Positions 51,590 to 59,936 of a stretch of 64,000 nucleotides of DNA are shown piece after piece. Position 1 is the first letter of the stretch, and every line of letters starts with the position of its first letter. Under the pieces are notes generated by a model. That model was given only the letters and a program-made list of their open reading frames with translations. It had not been told where the DNA came from and ran no database searches. Source of the DNA: Nocardioides rubriscoriae (GTDB lineage: Bacteria > Actinomycetota > Actinomycetes > Propionibacteriales > Nocardioidaceae); the NCBI RefSeq assembly GCF_008087085.1, contig NZ_VIYJ01000001.1, positions 620,001 to 684,000 on the forward strand, written 5' to 3'. A program made the position numbers and the translations under genes.

Positions 51590-52759
51590 TCAGCCCAGGC
51601 GCAGCAGGGTGACCACGCGCCGGGCGGCCTCGCCGCCCTCGTCCTCGGCCACGTCGAGGGCCCCGCGCACGTCGAGGCCGTCGCGCAGCCGCGCCACCAC
51701 GGCGCCCACGGCCGCGGCCGAGGCACCGCTCCTGCCGGCGGCGGCGTAGAGACGCTCGAGGCGCCCCTCGGCCAGGGTGATGTCGGCGGGGTCGTAGCTC
51801 CACGGCTCGTCGTGGGGGCGGTCGACCAGGAGCGTGCGCAGCGCGGCGGGCTGGCAGGAGGTCAGCACGTCGTCGACGAGCACGAGGTTGCCGGTCGACT
51901 TGGCCATCTTGTCGCCGTCGAGCCGGACCTCGCCCACGTGGAGCGTGGCGCGGCTGAACGGCGAGACGCCGGTCACGGCCCCGACCATCGCGCCCTGGTA
52001 GGCGTGGTGGGGGAACACCAGGTCGTCGCCGCCGACAAGCACGTCGACCGACGCGCCGTGCACGGCGATCGCCATCGCGGCGCACTCGGCGTGCCACCCC
52101 GGGCGGCCCCAGCCCCACGGGCTCGGCCACGCCGGGTGCTCGGCCGACGAGGGGCGCCAGACCGCGACGTCGAACGGGTCGTCCTTGGCCGGGTCGTCGG
52201 GCTCGTCGCCGTACGCCGCCGCGAGGGCGAGCGCCCGCTCGCGCGGCACGCCCGCCATCTCGGGCACGTCGGCGCCGCGGAACCACACGGTGCCGTCGCG
52301 CTCGTAGGCCGCCCCGAGGTCGAGCAGCCCCTGGGCCAGCTGCTGCACCGCCTCGACGTGGTGGCGGGCCCGTGGTTGTGCGGCCGGCGTCGCCACGCGC
52401 AGTGCGCGCATGCTGCTCTCGAACGTCGCCTCCTGGGTCAGCGCGAACTCGTCGTAGTAGCGACCGCGCTCGCGGGCGGCGGTGGTCAGCACGTCGTCGA
52501 CGTCGGTGATGTTGCGACATACCAGGGCGTCGACGCCGGTCGACTCGAGCACCGAGGCCAGCACGTCGGCCCACACGAAGGTGGCCGCGTGGCCGAGGTG
52601 GGTGACGTCGTAGGGCGTGATGCCGCAGACGTAGACGCGGGCGGTGCCGACCGCGGGCAGCGGACGCCCGCCCAGGCGGAGCGACACGGGGTGCGGCACG
52701 GCCTGCCCGGTGCGCTGGGCGGGGTCGGAGGTGCCGGAGCTCATCGACGTCGCGTGCAT
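51590..52759 (-). CDS. mshC: L-cysteine:1D-myo-inosityl 2-amino-2-deoxy-alpha-D-glucopyranoside ligase (mycothiol synthesis)
   Basis: A 389-residue relative of cysteinyl-tRNA synthetase that ligates Cys to GlcN-Ins using ATP. ARVYVCGITPYDVTHLGHA has the zinc Cys (C45) and the HxGH motif (H54-H57); GWHAECAAMAI contains further zinc ligands; DGDKMAKSTGN (K284-S288) is the KMSKS loop. The lack of the anticodon-binding domain and of about 70 residues against CysS identifies MshC. The start at 52759 has GAGGA seven bases upstream. It shows that the organism makes mycothiol. Confidence 0.94.
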   Translation of the reverse strand: MHATSMSSGTSDPAQRTGQAVPHPVSLRLGGRPLPAVGTARVYVCGITPYDVTHLGHAATFVWADVLASVLESTGVDALVCRNITDVDDVLTTAARERGRYYDEFALTQEATFESSMRALRVATPAAQPRARHHVEAVQQLAQGLLDLGAAYERDGTVWFRGADVPEMAGVPRERALALAAAYGDEPDDPAKDDPFDVAVWRPSSAEHPAWPSPWGWGRPGWHAECAAMAIAVHGASVDVLVGGDDLVFPHHAYQGAMVGAVTGVSPFSRATLHVGEVRLDGDKMAKSTGNLVLVDDVLTSCQPAALRTLLVDRPHDEPWSYDPADITLAEGRLERLYAAAGRSGASAAAVGAVVARLRDGLDVRGALDVAEDEGGEAARRVVTLLRLG

Positions 52760-52791
52760 GCGGCCATCCTCGCACCCGGCCCGGTCGGCGC

Positions 52792-53013
52792 TCAGAGCTC
52801 GACGCGGATGCCGGCGATGCGGTTGAGGAGCTCCTCGAGGGCCTCCTCGAACTCGGCGGCGGCGTGGTCCTCGGTCAGCCCGGGGCGCAGCCGCGCGACG
52901 GTCGGGAAGTCGTGCAGCCGCTGGTCGTCCTGCTCCCCGTCGTCGAGGACGTCGAGGGAACCGATGTCGGCGCCCATCGTGGTGACCTCGAGCAGGAGGT
53001 GCCCGAGCCGCAC
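52792..53013 (-). CDS. Small conserved hypothetical protein (73 aa)
   Basis: The frame begins RLGHLLLEVTTMGADIGSLDVL and ends EFEEALEELLNRIAGIRVEL. It is acidic and partly helical at the end (AAAEFEEALEELLNRIAGI), with no signal or membrane segment. A GTG start is chosen; an ATG at MGADIGSL would shorten it by 12 residues. It lies just upstream of mshC (32 bases) in the same direction. The codon pattern is normal. Function unknown. Confidence 0.5.
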   Translation of the reverse strand: MRLGHLLLEVTTMGADIGSLDVLDDGEQDDQRLHDFPTVARLRPGLTEDHAAAEFEEALEELLNRIAGIRVEL

Positions 53014-53030
53014 CCGGCGCGCCTGAGACG

Positions 53031-53066
53031 CGAGAACCCCCGACCGGAGACGGTCGGGGGTTCTCG
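53031..53066 (-). terminator. Terminator of tRNA-Ser(CGA)
   Basis: Perfect 16-base arms CGAGAACCCCCGACCG and CGGTCGGGGGTTCTCG with loop GAGA on the plus strand, 18 bases after the tRNA end in minus-strand direction. It is the longest perfect stem in the window. Confidence 0.8.
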
Positions 53067-53084
53067 TGCGTGGAACGCAATGGC

Positions 53085-53174
53085 TGGCGGTGGCGGTGGG
53101 ATTTGAACCCACGGTGGGTTTGACCCCACACAACATTTCGAGTGTTGCACCTTCGGCCGCTCGGACACGCCACC
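53085..53174 (-). tRNA. tRNA-Ser (CGA)
   Basis: A 90-nt type II tRNA including CCA. The acceptor is GGTGGCG/CGCCACC with discriminator G; the anticodon arm is CAACA CTCGAAA TGTTG, so the anticodon is CGA (codon UCG). It has a long variable arm and the T arm GTGGGTTCAAATCCCAC. CCA is encoded, as in the other tRNA-Ser here. Confidence 0.95.
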
Positions 53175-53222
53175 GCGGGAGAGGTTACCGGTAGCCTCCG
53201 GCGCCCGCCGAATCGGGTTGTC

Positions 53223-53654
53223 TCACCGGTGGCCGCGGAAGAACTCCTCGAGCAGCACGCGTGACTCCTGGGCCAGGACGCCGCTCACGACCTCGGGTCG
53301 GTGGTTGAGCCGGCGGTCGCGCACGACGTCCCACAACGACCCGACGGCGCCGGCCTTGTCGTCGTGGGCGCCGAAGACGACCCGGTCGACGCGCGACAGC
53401 ACCGACGCCCCGGCGCACATGGTGCACGGCTCCAGCGTGACGACGAGGGTGCAGCCGTCCAGACGCCACGCGCCACGGGCCCGGGCGGCCTCGCGCAGGG
53501 CGACGACCTCGGCGTGGCCGGTGGGGTCGTGCTGGGCCTCGCGGACGTTGCGACCCCGACCGAGCACGGCGCCGGACCCGTCGACGACGACCGCGCCGAT
53601 CGGCACGTCGCCGGTGTCGAGGGCAGCGTGGGCCTCGGCCAGGGCAGCGCGCAT
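53223..53654 (-). CDS. tadA: tRNA-specific adenosine deaminase TadA
   Basis: A 143-residue deaminase that makes inosine-34 in tRNA-Arg(ACG). Zinc and catalytic residues are H47-A-E49 (TGHAEVV) and PC77-x-x-C80 (LEPCTMCAGA); the C-terminal helix has the HRPEVVSGVLAQESRVLLEEFF block specific to TadA. ATG start. It follows the tadA-associated gene by 37 bases in the same direction. Confidence 0.92.
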   Translation of the reverse strand: MRAALAEAHAALDTGDVPIGAVVVDGSGAVLGRGRNVREAQHDPTGHAEVVALREAARARGAWRLDGCTLVVTLEPCTMCAGASVLSRVDRVVFGAHDDKAGAVGSLWDVVRDRRLNHRPEVVSGVLAQESRVLLEEFFRGHR

Positions 53655-53691
53655 CGGCTCGTGCCACCGCCGGTCGGGGACCTCCCGGACG

Positions 53692-54177
53692 TCACGCAGT
53701 GGTCAGACCCACCGCGTCGTCGAACAGCTCGCCGAAGCCGATGCGGCGGGCGACGTCGGAGAGGACCTCCTCGGGGTAGAGGTCGGGGTCGTCGAGCATC
53801 AGCTCGAGCTCGAGGGCCGGCAGTCCGAGGTCACCGAGCAGGTCGAGGTCGCCGGCGGGCACCTGGTCGTCGTCGTCCTCGGGGAACGGCAGCCCGAGGA
53901 AGTCGATCGTCGACGCCGCCAGCTCCCACTCGTCGGCCGCACTGATGTCGGACAGCAGCACGCGGGTGCGACCGGCCGAGACCCGCAGGATCACGAAGAA
54001 GTCGTCGTCGAGCCCGACGAACGCCAGCGCGCCGGCGTCCTCGGAGAAGCGACCCAGGGCGTGGGACAGCACGGCGACGTCGGCCTCGAGGTCGTGGGCG
54101 AGCTCCTGGACCACCCAGTCACCGTCGTGACGGAAGGCGGCCACAGCGAAGTCGACGGACTCGAGCAGCTCGGCCAT
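53692..54177 (-). CDS. tRNA adenosine deaminase-associated protein
   Basis: A 161-residue acidic protein: FAVAAFRHDGDWVVQELAHDLEADVAVLSHALGRF and LAFVGLDDDFFVILRVSAGRTRVLLSDISAADEWELAASTIDFLGLPFPEDDDDQ. This family is always found beside tadA in actinobacteria, hence its name; its function is not known. CACTCT lies six bases before the ATG, again in leaderless spacing. It is the first gene of the tadA unit and is divergent from upp. Confidence 0.88.
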   Translation of the reverse strand: MAELLESVDFAVAAFRHDGDWVVQELAHDLEADVAVLSHALGRFSEDAGALAFVGLDDDFFVILRVSAGRTRVLLSDISAADEWELAASTIDFLGLPFPEDDDDQVPAGDLDLLGDLGLPALELELMLDDPDLYPEEVLSDVARRIGFGELFDDAVGLTTA

Positions 54178-54247
54178 GCGTCCAGAGTGGCACGTTCCCC
54201 CCGCGCGCGGTCAATACCTTCCCCCCGGCACTTCCCCCCGGCACTAC

Positions 54248-54253
54248 TAGGGT
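54248..54253 (+). promoter_or_regulatory. -10 box of upp (leaderless)
   Basis: TAGGGT, six bases before the upp ATG. Confidence 0.5.
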
Positions 54254-54259
54254 TCACGC

Positions 54260-54901
54260 ATGCGCACCCACGTCGTCGACCACCCGCTCGTGGCCCACAA
54301 GCTCACCGTGCTGCGCGACCAGCAGACCGACTCGCCGACGTTCCGGCGGCTCGCCGACGAGCTGGTGACCCTGCTGGCCTACGAGGCGACGCGCGAGGTG
54401 CGCGTCGAGCCCGACGAGATCGTCACCCCGGTCGCCCCCATGACCGGCACCAAGCTCGCCAGCCCCAAGCCCCTGGTCGTGCCGATCCTGCGCGCCGGGC
54501 TCGGCATGCTCGACGGCATGATGCGGCTGCTCCCCACCGCCGAGGTGGGCTTCCTCGGCATGGTCCGCAACGAGGAGACGCTCGAGGCGGCGACGTACGC
54601 CGAGCGGCTGCCCGACGACCTGTCCGGCCGCCAGTGCTACGTGCTCGACCCGATGCTAGCGACCGGCGGCACCCTCGCCGCGGCGATCCGCTTCCTCACC
54701 GACCGCGGCGCCGACCACATCACCTGCGTGTGCCTGCTCGCCGCCCCCGAGGGTTGCGCCAACCTCGAGCGCGAGCTCGAGGGGCTCGCCGTGCCGGTCA
54801 CCGTCGTGACCGCGGCGATGGACGAGCGGCTCAACGAGAAGGGCTACATCGTGCCCGGCCTCGGCGACGCCGGCGACCGCCTGTACGGCGTCGCCGGCTG
54901 A
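54260..54901 (+). CDS. upp: Uracil phosphoribosyltransferase
   Basis: A 213-residue enzyme that salvages uracil to UMP with [19 protein letters not shown] is the N-terminal arm; [26 protein letters not shown] follows; [17 protein letters not shown] is the PRPP-binding loop; the C-terminus [18 protein letters not shown] binds uracil. Length is typical. A single gene with its own leaderless promoter, and a strong hairpin follows. Confidence 0.96.
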   Translation: MRTHVVDHPLVAHKLTVLRDQQTDSPTFRRLADELVTLLAYEATREVRVEPDEIVTPVAPMTGTKLASPKPLVVPILRAGLGMLDGMMRLLPTAEVGFLGMVRNEETLEAATYAERLPDDLSGRQCYVLDPMLATGGTLAAAIRFLTDRGADHITCVCLLAAPEGCANLERELEGLAVPVTVVTAAMDERLNEKGYIVPGLGDAGDRLYGVAG

Positions 54902-54929
54902 CCCTCACTCACGGCCACGGCCCGACCCC

Positions 54930-54976
54930 GATAGTCGTGGACGTTCCGCACCGCGTGCGGAAGGTCCACGACTATC
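54930..54976. terminator. Long hairpin between upp and pntB
   Basis: GATAGTCGTGGAC-g-TTCCGCAC, loop CGC, GTGCGGAA-g-GTCCACGACTATC: 21 base pairs with a single G/G mismatch. It lies between the two convergent stops and ends three bases from that of pntB. It could act as a terminator for both. Confidence 0.75.
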
Positions 54977-54979
54977 CGG

Positions 54980-56368
54980 TCAGAGCGCCTTGACGGCCGC
55001 CAGCAGCCTGCTGAGCGAGTCCTTGGCGTCGCCGAAGAGCAGCGTGGTCTGCGGCTCGAAGAGCAGCTCGTTCTCGATGCCGGCGAAACCGGGACGCATG
55101 GAGCGCTTGAGGAAGACGACCTGACGGGCCTCGTCGACGTCGAGGATCGGCATGCCGTAGATCGGGGCGCTCGGGGTGGTCCGGGCGGCGGGGTTGACGA
55201 CGTCGTTGGCGCCGACGACCAGGACGACGTCGGTCTGGCGGAACTCGCCGTTGATGTCGTCCATCTCCTTGAGCTGCTCGTAGGGCACCTGAGCCTCGGC
55301 GAGCAGCACGTTCATGTGGCCGGGCATCCGGCCGGCGACGGGGTGGATCGCGTAGTCGACCTCGGTGCCGCGGGCCATCAGCACCTCGACGAGCTCGCGC
55401 AGGGTGTGCTGCGACTGGGCGACCGCCAGGCCGTAGCCGGGGACGACGATGACCTTCTCGGCGTAGCCGAGCAGGATCGCGACGTCCTCGGGCGAGGCGC
55501 TGCGCACCGGGCGGTCGGAGGCCTCCCCCGACCCGAGCGTGGAACCGCCCTTGAGGGCGCCGAAGAGGATGTTGCTCACCGAGCGGCCCATCGCCCCGGC
55601 CATCAGCAGGGTGAGGAACGTGCCCGAGGCTCCCACGAGGGTGCCGGCGACCAGGAGCACGGTGTTCTGCAGGACATAGCCGCCGGCCGCGACGGTGAGG
55701 CCGGTGAAGGCGTTGAGCAGCGAGATGACGATCGGAACGTCGGCGCCGCCGACCGGCAGCACGAGCAGCACGCCGAGCGCGAGACCGACCAGGGCCAGCA
55801 CGATGCCGGCCCACGTGGCCGGCTCGTCCACGATCATCCCGGCCAGCACCAGCGCGGCCAGGAACCCGCCGCCGAAGAGGACCGGCAGGCCCGGGAAGAC
55901 GACGGGCCGCGAGGTCATCAGCTCCTGCAGCTTGGCGAAGGTGACCACCGAGCCGGAGAAGGAGACCGCGCCGACGAGGATCGTGAACGCGGTCGCGACG
56001 AGGTAGGCCACCTGGACGTCGAGACCCAGGTCGGCGGCCTCGGCGAAGTGCTGCAGCTCGAGCAGCGCGACCAGCGCGGCGGCACCGCCGCCGACGCCGT
56101 TGAACAGCGCGACCATCTGCGGCATCTGGGTCATCTGCACGCGCTGCGCGCCGACCGCGCCGACCGCGGTGCCGAGGGCGATCGCGACGAGGATGAGCGC
56201 GACGTGGTCGAGGTCGGCGTAGAAGAACGGGACGACGCAGGCCACGACGGCCGAGGCGGCGCCGACGAGGTTGCCGGTACGGGCGGTCCTGGGCCCCGAC
56301 AGGCCCTTGAGGGCCAGGATGAACCCGACCGCGCAGAGGAGGAAGACGACCTCGGCCCAGGTCGGCAT
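54980..56368 (-). CDS. pntB: NAD(P) transhydrogenase subunit beta
   Basis: A 462-residue protein. About nine membrane helices fill residues 1-255 (for example VALFNGVGGGAAALVALLEL and LPVGGADVPIVISLLNAFTGLTVAAGGY). The NADP-binding domain III follows: VIVVPGYGLAVAQSQHTLRELVEVL, YAIHPVAGRMPGHMNVLLAEA, DVVLVVGANDVVNPAAR and VVFLKRSMRPGFAGIENELLF. With PntAa and PntAb it couples hydride transfer between NAD and NADP to proton movement. ATG overlaps the pntAb stop by one base. Confidence 0.95.
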   Translation of the reverse strand: MPTWAEVVFLLCAVGFILALKGLSGPRTARTGNLVGAASAVVACVVPFFYADLDHVALILVAIALGTAVGAVGAQRVQMTQMPQMVALFNGVGGGAAALVALLELQHFAEAADLGLDVQVAYLVATAFTILVGAVSFSGSVVTFAKLQELMTSRPVVFPGLPVLFGGGFLAALVLAGMIVDEPATWAGIVLALVGLALGVLLVLPVGGADVPIVISLLNAFTGLTVAAGGYVLQNTVLLVAGTLVGASGTFLTLLMAGAMGRSVSNILFGALKGGSTLGSGEASDRPVRSASPEDVAILLGYAEKVIVVPGYGLAVAQSQHTLRELVEVLMARGTEVDYAIHPVAGRMPGHMNVLLAEAQVPYEQLKEMDDINGEFRQTDVVLVVGANDVVNPAARTTPSAPIYGMPILDVDEARQVVFLKRSMRPGFAGIENELLFEPQTTLLFGDAKDSLSRLLAAVKAL

Positions 56369-56682
56369 CAGACCTCCTTACCCGGTCGTCGAGCCTGTCG
56401 AGACGCGGGCCTGCGGATGAACATCTGCAGCATCCGGTCGGTCACCACGAAGCCGCCGACCATGTTGACTGCGGCGAGCACGACCGCGACCAGCGCGACG
56501 ACCAGGGCGAACCCGTCGGCCTCGCCGGCGACGAGGATCGCGCCGAGCAGGATGACGCCGTGGATGGCGTTGGCCCCCGACATCAGCGGCGTGTGCAGCG
56601 TCGAGGACACCTTGGAGATGACCTCGATGCCGACGAAGACGCTGAGGACGAAGTAGGTCAGCCAGGTGACGTCGTTGTTCAC
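56368..56682 (-). CDS. pntAb: NAD(P) transhydrogenase subunit alpha 2 (membrane part)
   Basis: A 104-residue protein with three membrane helices (LTYFVLSVFVGIEVI, NAIHGVILLGAILVA, VVALVAVVLAAVNMVGGFVVTDRML), equal to the C-terminal membrane portion of single-chain PntA. The sequence LHTPLMSGANAIHG is the family mark. A basic tail (RRPASRQARRPGKE) follows. GTG start overlapping pntAa (GTGA); stop overlapping pntB (TGATG). Confidence 0.94.
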   Translation of the reverse strand: MNNDVTWLTYFVLSVFVGIEVISKVSSTLHTPLMSGANAIHGVILLGAILVAGEADGFALVVALVAVVLAAVNMVGGFVVTDRMLQMFIRRPASRQARRPGKEV

Positions 56683-57806
56683 GACTGCGCTCCTTCGAGG
56701 GCCAGGCGGGTGGGTTCGTGGCGGATCTCGCCGTCGTGGGTGACGCAGGCCCCGGCGACGATCTCGTCGGCGAGGTCGGGGTCGAGCGCGCCGTCGCGGG
56801 TCAGCAGCGTGACGAGGTTGAGCACGTTCTGGGCGTAGAGGCGCGAGGCCGGGCCGGGCATCTGGGCCGGCACGTTGCGCCCGCCCCAGACCTGGGCGTT
56901 GCCGATGCGGACCACCTCGCCGGCCACGACGCCCTCGACGTTGCCGCCGCTGTCGGCGGCCAGGTCGACGACGACCGAGCCAGGCTGCATCTGCTCGACC
57001 ATCGCCGCGGTGACCAGCACCGGCGCCCGGCGCCCGGGCACCGCGGCGGTCGTGATGAGCGCGTCTGCGCGGGCGACGTACGGCGTGAGCAGCTCGCGCT
57101 GCAGGGCGGCGCGCTCGTCGGTCATCTCGCGGGCGTAGCCCCCGGCGCCCTCGAGCGTCGGCAGGTCGAGCTCGATGGCCTTGGCCCCCATCGAGCGGAT
57201 CTCCTCGGCGGCGGCCGCGCGCACGTCGTAGGCGCGGACGACGGCCCCGAGCCGCTTGGACGTCGCGATGGCCTGCAGCCCCGCCACCCCGGCCCCGAGC
57301 ACGACGACCTCGGCGGGCTGGACGGTGCCGGCGGCGGTCATGTTGAGCGGGAAGAACCGACGCAGCAGCCCAGCGGCGACGATCGCGCAGCGGTAGCCGC
57401 TGACCAGGCTCTGCGAGCTGAGCGCGTCCATCGACTGCGCCCGCGAGATGCGGGGCACCAGCTCCATCGCCAGGGCGGTCACCCCGCAGTCGCGCAGGTC
57501 GGCGACCAGGCCGAGCTCCTGGCCCGCGGGCAGGAACGACACGACGACCGCGCCCCGGCGCAACCGGTGTACGGCGCCGGTCTCGAGGGGCTGGACCGCC
57601 ACGACCAGGTCGGCCGAGTCGAGCGCATGCTCGTCGACGAGCGCACCGGCGTCAACGTAGTCGTCGTCGGTCGCCAGCGCGCCGCGCCCGGCGCCCGGCT
57701 CGACGACCACCTCGTAGCCCAGCGCCGTCAGCTTGGCGACGAGCTCGGGGACCATGGCCACCCGCGTCTCGCCCTCGCGGGTCTCCCGTGCCACGGCCAG
57801 TCTCAC
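56679..57806 (-). CDS. pntAa: NAD(P) transhydrogenase subunit alpha 1 (NAD-binding)
   Basis: A 375-residue soluble NAD-binding subunit, related to alanine dehydrogenase. MRLAVARETREGETRVAMVPE opens it; ELVPRISRAQSMDALSSQSLVSGYRCAI, VVVLGAGVAGLQAIATSKRLGAVVRAYDVR (Rossmann fold) and AMVEQMQPGSVVVDLAADSGGNVEG follow. First gene of the three-gene operon, GTG start seven bases after TAGGTT. The split alpha subunit is the usual actinobacterial arrangement. Confidence 0.95.
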   Translation of the reverse strand: MRLAVARETREGETRVAMVPELVAKLTALGYEVVVEPGAGRGALATDDDYVDAGALVDEHALDSADLVVAVQPLETGAVHRLRRGAVVVSFLPAGQELGLVADLRDCGVTALAMELVPRISRAQSMDALSSQSLVSGYRCAIVAAGLLRRFFPLNMTAAGTVQPAEVVVLGAGVAGLQAIATSKRLGAVVRAYDVRAAAAEEIRSMGAKAIELDLPTLEGAGGYAREMTDERAALQRELLTPYVARADALITTAAVPGRRAPVLVTAAMVEQMQPGSVVVDLAADSGGNVEGVVAGEVVRIGNAQVWGGRNVPAQMPGPASRLYAQNVLNLVTLLTRDGALDPDLADEIVAGACVTHDGEIRHEPTRLALEGAQS

Positions 57807-57813
57807 GACGACG

Positions 57814-57819
57814 AACCTA
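57814..57819 (-). promoter_or_regulatory. -10 box of the pnt operon (leaderless)
   Basis: TAGGTT on the minus strand, seven bases before the pntAa GTG. Confidence 0.5.
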
Positions 57820-57836
57820 GCCGAGCGTGACCCCGA

Positions 57837-58409
57837 TCACGTGGCACGACCCAGGGGCAGGACCGCGACCACCTCGTGGCGCGGACGCCGGCGCGGCCCC
57901 TCCCCGAGGTGGGACTCCACCAGGACCAGCTGCTCCACGGCCCAGGCCGGGCCCTCGTAGGCGTCGAGGAGACGGACCCACCGGGTCACCTCCTGCGGCC
58001 GCCCGGTGCGCGCCACGGTGACGTGTGGCCGGAAGCGCTGGCCGTCGACCGCGAGACCGGCGCGACCGGCGGCCGCGCGGGCCCCGGTGGCGAGACGGTC
58101 GAGCTCGCTGCGGGCGTCGACGGTGAGGTCGAGCCCGGCGTAGAGCACCTTGGCGTGCGACGGGTCGGGGAACGCACCGCCGCCGGCCACGCGCGTCCCG
58201 ATCGGCGTACGCCGCGCCGCGGCGCGCTGCAGGCCCTCGACCAGCGGGTCGAGGGCGCGGTCGGGCACCTCCTCGAGGAACGCGAGGGTGACGTGGAGCT
58301 GCTCGGGCGAGGTCCAGCGGAACACGCCGTGCTCGCGTCGGGGCTCGAGGAACTCGTCGAGGTGCTCGACGGCGTCGTCGGGCGGCACGACCGCCACGAA
58401 CATGCGCAC
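57837..58409 (-). CDS. thpR: RNA 2',3'-cyclic phosphodiesterase (2H family)
   Basis: A 190-residue 2H phosphoesterase with both catalytic H-x-T motifs: EQLHVTLAFLEE at about residues 37-48 and FRPHVTVARTG at about 127-137. RMFVAVVPPDDAVEHL is the typical start. It hydrolyses 2',3'-cyclic phosphates or ligates tRNA halves in vitro. GTG start chosen so that RMFVAVV is kept. It lies three bases after the VIT-family gene and is last in a GNAT-VIT-thpR unit. Confidence 0.9.
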   Translation of the reverse strand: MRMFVAVVPPDDAVEHLDEFLEPRREHGVFRWTSPEQLHVTLAFLEEVPDRALDPLVEGLQRAAARRTPIGTRVAGGGAFPDPSHAKVLYAGLDLTVDARSELDRLATGARAAAGRAGLAVDGQRFRPHVTVARTGRPQEVTRWVRLLDAYEGPAWAVEQLVLVESHLGEGPRRRPRHEVVAVLPLGRAT

Positions 58410-58412
58410 GGC

Positions 58413-59171
58413 TCAGCCGATGCGGGTGCCGAGCGCCGCGCCGACGGCGTAGGTCGCCACCATGGCGAACAGGCCTCCCCCGACGTTGCGGGCGACCGCA
58501 CGGCCCGGCGGCGCGAACCCCAGGCGGGCGCTGGAGAACCCGGTGATGGCCAGGGCGATCGCGACCGCGATGACCGTGACCAGCACCCGCAGCGACTGGG
58601 CGGCGAGGGTGATGGTGAGCAGCGGCAGGATCGCGCCGATGGTGAACGACACCATCGAGGCGAACGCGGCGCGCCACGGGCTGGTCAGGTCGTGGGGGTC
58701 GATGCCGAGCTCGACCTCGGCGTGCGCGGCGAGCGCGTCCTTGGCGGTCAGCTGGGTGGCCACCTGGAGGGCCAGGTCGGGGTCGAGGCCGCGGTCGACG
58801 TAGAGGCCCGCGAGCTCGGCGAGCTCCTCCTCGGGCTCCTCGAGCAACTCGCGCTGCTCCTTGCGCAGCAGGGCCCGCTCGGAGTCGCGCTGGGTGGAGA
58901 CCGAGACGTACTCACCGGCGGCCATGCTGAGCGCGCCGGCCACCAGGCCGGCCACCCCGGCGACCAGGATCGAGGTGCGGTCGGTGGTGGCGCCGGCGAC
59001 ACCGACGACGATGCCGGCGGTCGACACGATGCCGTCGTTGGCGCCGAGGACCGCGGCGCGCAGCCAGTTGAGGCGCTGGGAGATGCCCTCCTCGTGCTCG
59101 GCCGGCTCGCTCGCGTGGGGTCCGGGCTCGAGCTCCGAGGGGTCGGTCGAGGCGGAGGCGTCGGAGGTCAT
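58413..59171 (-). CDS. VIT1/CCC1-family iron/manganese transporter
   Basis: A 252-residue protein. WLRAAVLGANDGIVSTAGIVVGVAGA is the first membrane helix with the conserved Asn-Asp; VAGALSMAAGEYVSVSTQRDSE follows; a cytoplasmic helical metal-binding loop (EEPEEELAELAGLYVDRGLDPDLALQVATQL) lies between helices 2 and 3; three more helices end the protein. VIT proteins move Fe2+ or Mn2+ out of the cytosol in exchange for protons. Its ATG overlaps the GNAT stop (ATGA). Confidence 0.92.
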   Translation of the reverse strand: MTSDASASTDPSELEPGPHASEPAEHEEGISQRLNWLRAAVLGANDGIVSTAGIVVGVAGATTDRTSILVAGVAGLVAGALSMAAGEYVSVSTQRDSERALLRKEQRELLEEPEEELAELAGLYVDRGLDPDLALQVATQLTAKDALAAHAEVELGIDPHDLTSPWRAAFASMVSFTIGAILPLLTITLAAQSLRVLVTVIAVAIALAITGFSSARLGFAPPGRAVARNVGGGLFAMVATYAVGAALGTRIG

Positions 59172-59869
59172 GCGTCGATCGTCTCGAAGAACGCGGTCGT
59201 GCGCACGTAGCCGGCCTCGACCAGGAGCAGCTCGCGCATCAGGTCGTCGGCCCGCTGGGTGACCACCGACACCGTCGCACCGCGCTCGGCGGCCTCGTCC
59301 TCGAGCAGGCCCAGGGCCGCGCCGGTCTCGACGTCGGCGACCAGCAGGACCGGGCCGCCGGGGTCGTAGACCGGCGGAGCGGGCACCAGCCGGCCGCGCG
59401 CCCCGGCGGTGCTGAGCTCGACGCGGTCACCCTCGCCACGCACCTGCACCAGCGGCAGGTCGCGGTGCCACCACGTCTCCACCGGACGCAATCGGACCGC
59501 CTCGGCCGTCGCCCGCCGCTCGGCCTCGGCGACCGGCACGACGAACCGGACGGTCGCCGCCTGCTCGACGACGGCCTGCAGCAGCGCGACCCCCTCGTCG
59601 ACCCAGTGACCCTCGGCGACGGCCATGTCGTCGACCACGCGCCGGGTGTCGTCGCCCAGCGCCATCAGGTAGCCGTGCTCGGTCCGCAGGGTCAGCGCGG
59701 CCGGGTCGTCGACCAGGCGGCCCAGGAACGTGCGGTGCTTGGCGGTCGCGCCCGCCGCCGGGCGCCAGAACCTCGGCGCGTGAGGGGCCAGCGACTCGCG
59801 TCGTACGGCGGTGAGCCCGGCGACCCAGTCGAGGTCGTCGTGGGTCAGGGGGCGTACGTCAGCAGTCAC
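59168..59869 (-). CDS. GNAT-like N-acetyltransferase-fold protein
   Basis: A 233-residue protein. VRPLTHDDLDWVAGLTAVRRESLAPHAPRFWRP at the start is common in GNAT-like actinobacterial proteins; the middle has AEGHWVDEGVALLQAVVEQAA and RFVVPVAEAERRATAEAVRLRPVETWWHRD, a possible acetyl-CoA domain, and the end has VEAGYVRTTAFFETI. No clear Q/RxxGxG/A pyrophosphate loop is visible, so activity is doubtful. GTG start six bases after GACGAT; coupled to the VIT gene by ATGA. Confidence 0.65.
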   Translation of the reverse strand: MTADVRPLTHDDLDWVAGLTAVRRESLAPHAPRFWRPAAGATAKHRTFLGRLVDDPAALTLRTEHGYLMALGDDTRRVVDDMAVAEGHWVDEGVALLQAVVEQAATVRFVVPVAEAERRATAEAVRLRPVETWWHRDLPLVQVRGEGDRVELSTAGARGRLVPAPPVYDPGGPVLLVADVETGAALGLLEDEAAERGATVSVVTQRADDLMRELLLVEAGYVRTTAFFETIDA

Positions 59870-59936
59870 GCCCCGATCGTCCCAGCCCGACACGAGACCA
59901 GCGGACCGCACCCCACCTCGGGGAGGCGACCAGACA

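Noticed and set aside
51590-53173. A longer mshC start reaching into tRNA-Ser(CGA)
   Set aside because: The extra residues would be translated from the tRNA, its terminator and the small gene at 52792; MshC similarity begins near 52700.
53692-54177. A knotted or fused longer TadA including this gene
   Set aside because: A 37-base gap with stop codon separates the two; the acidic protein is a separate known TadA-associated family.
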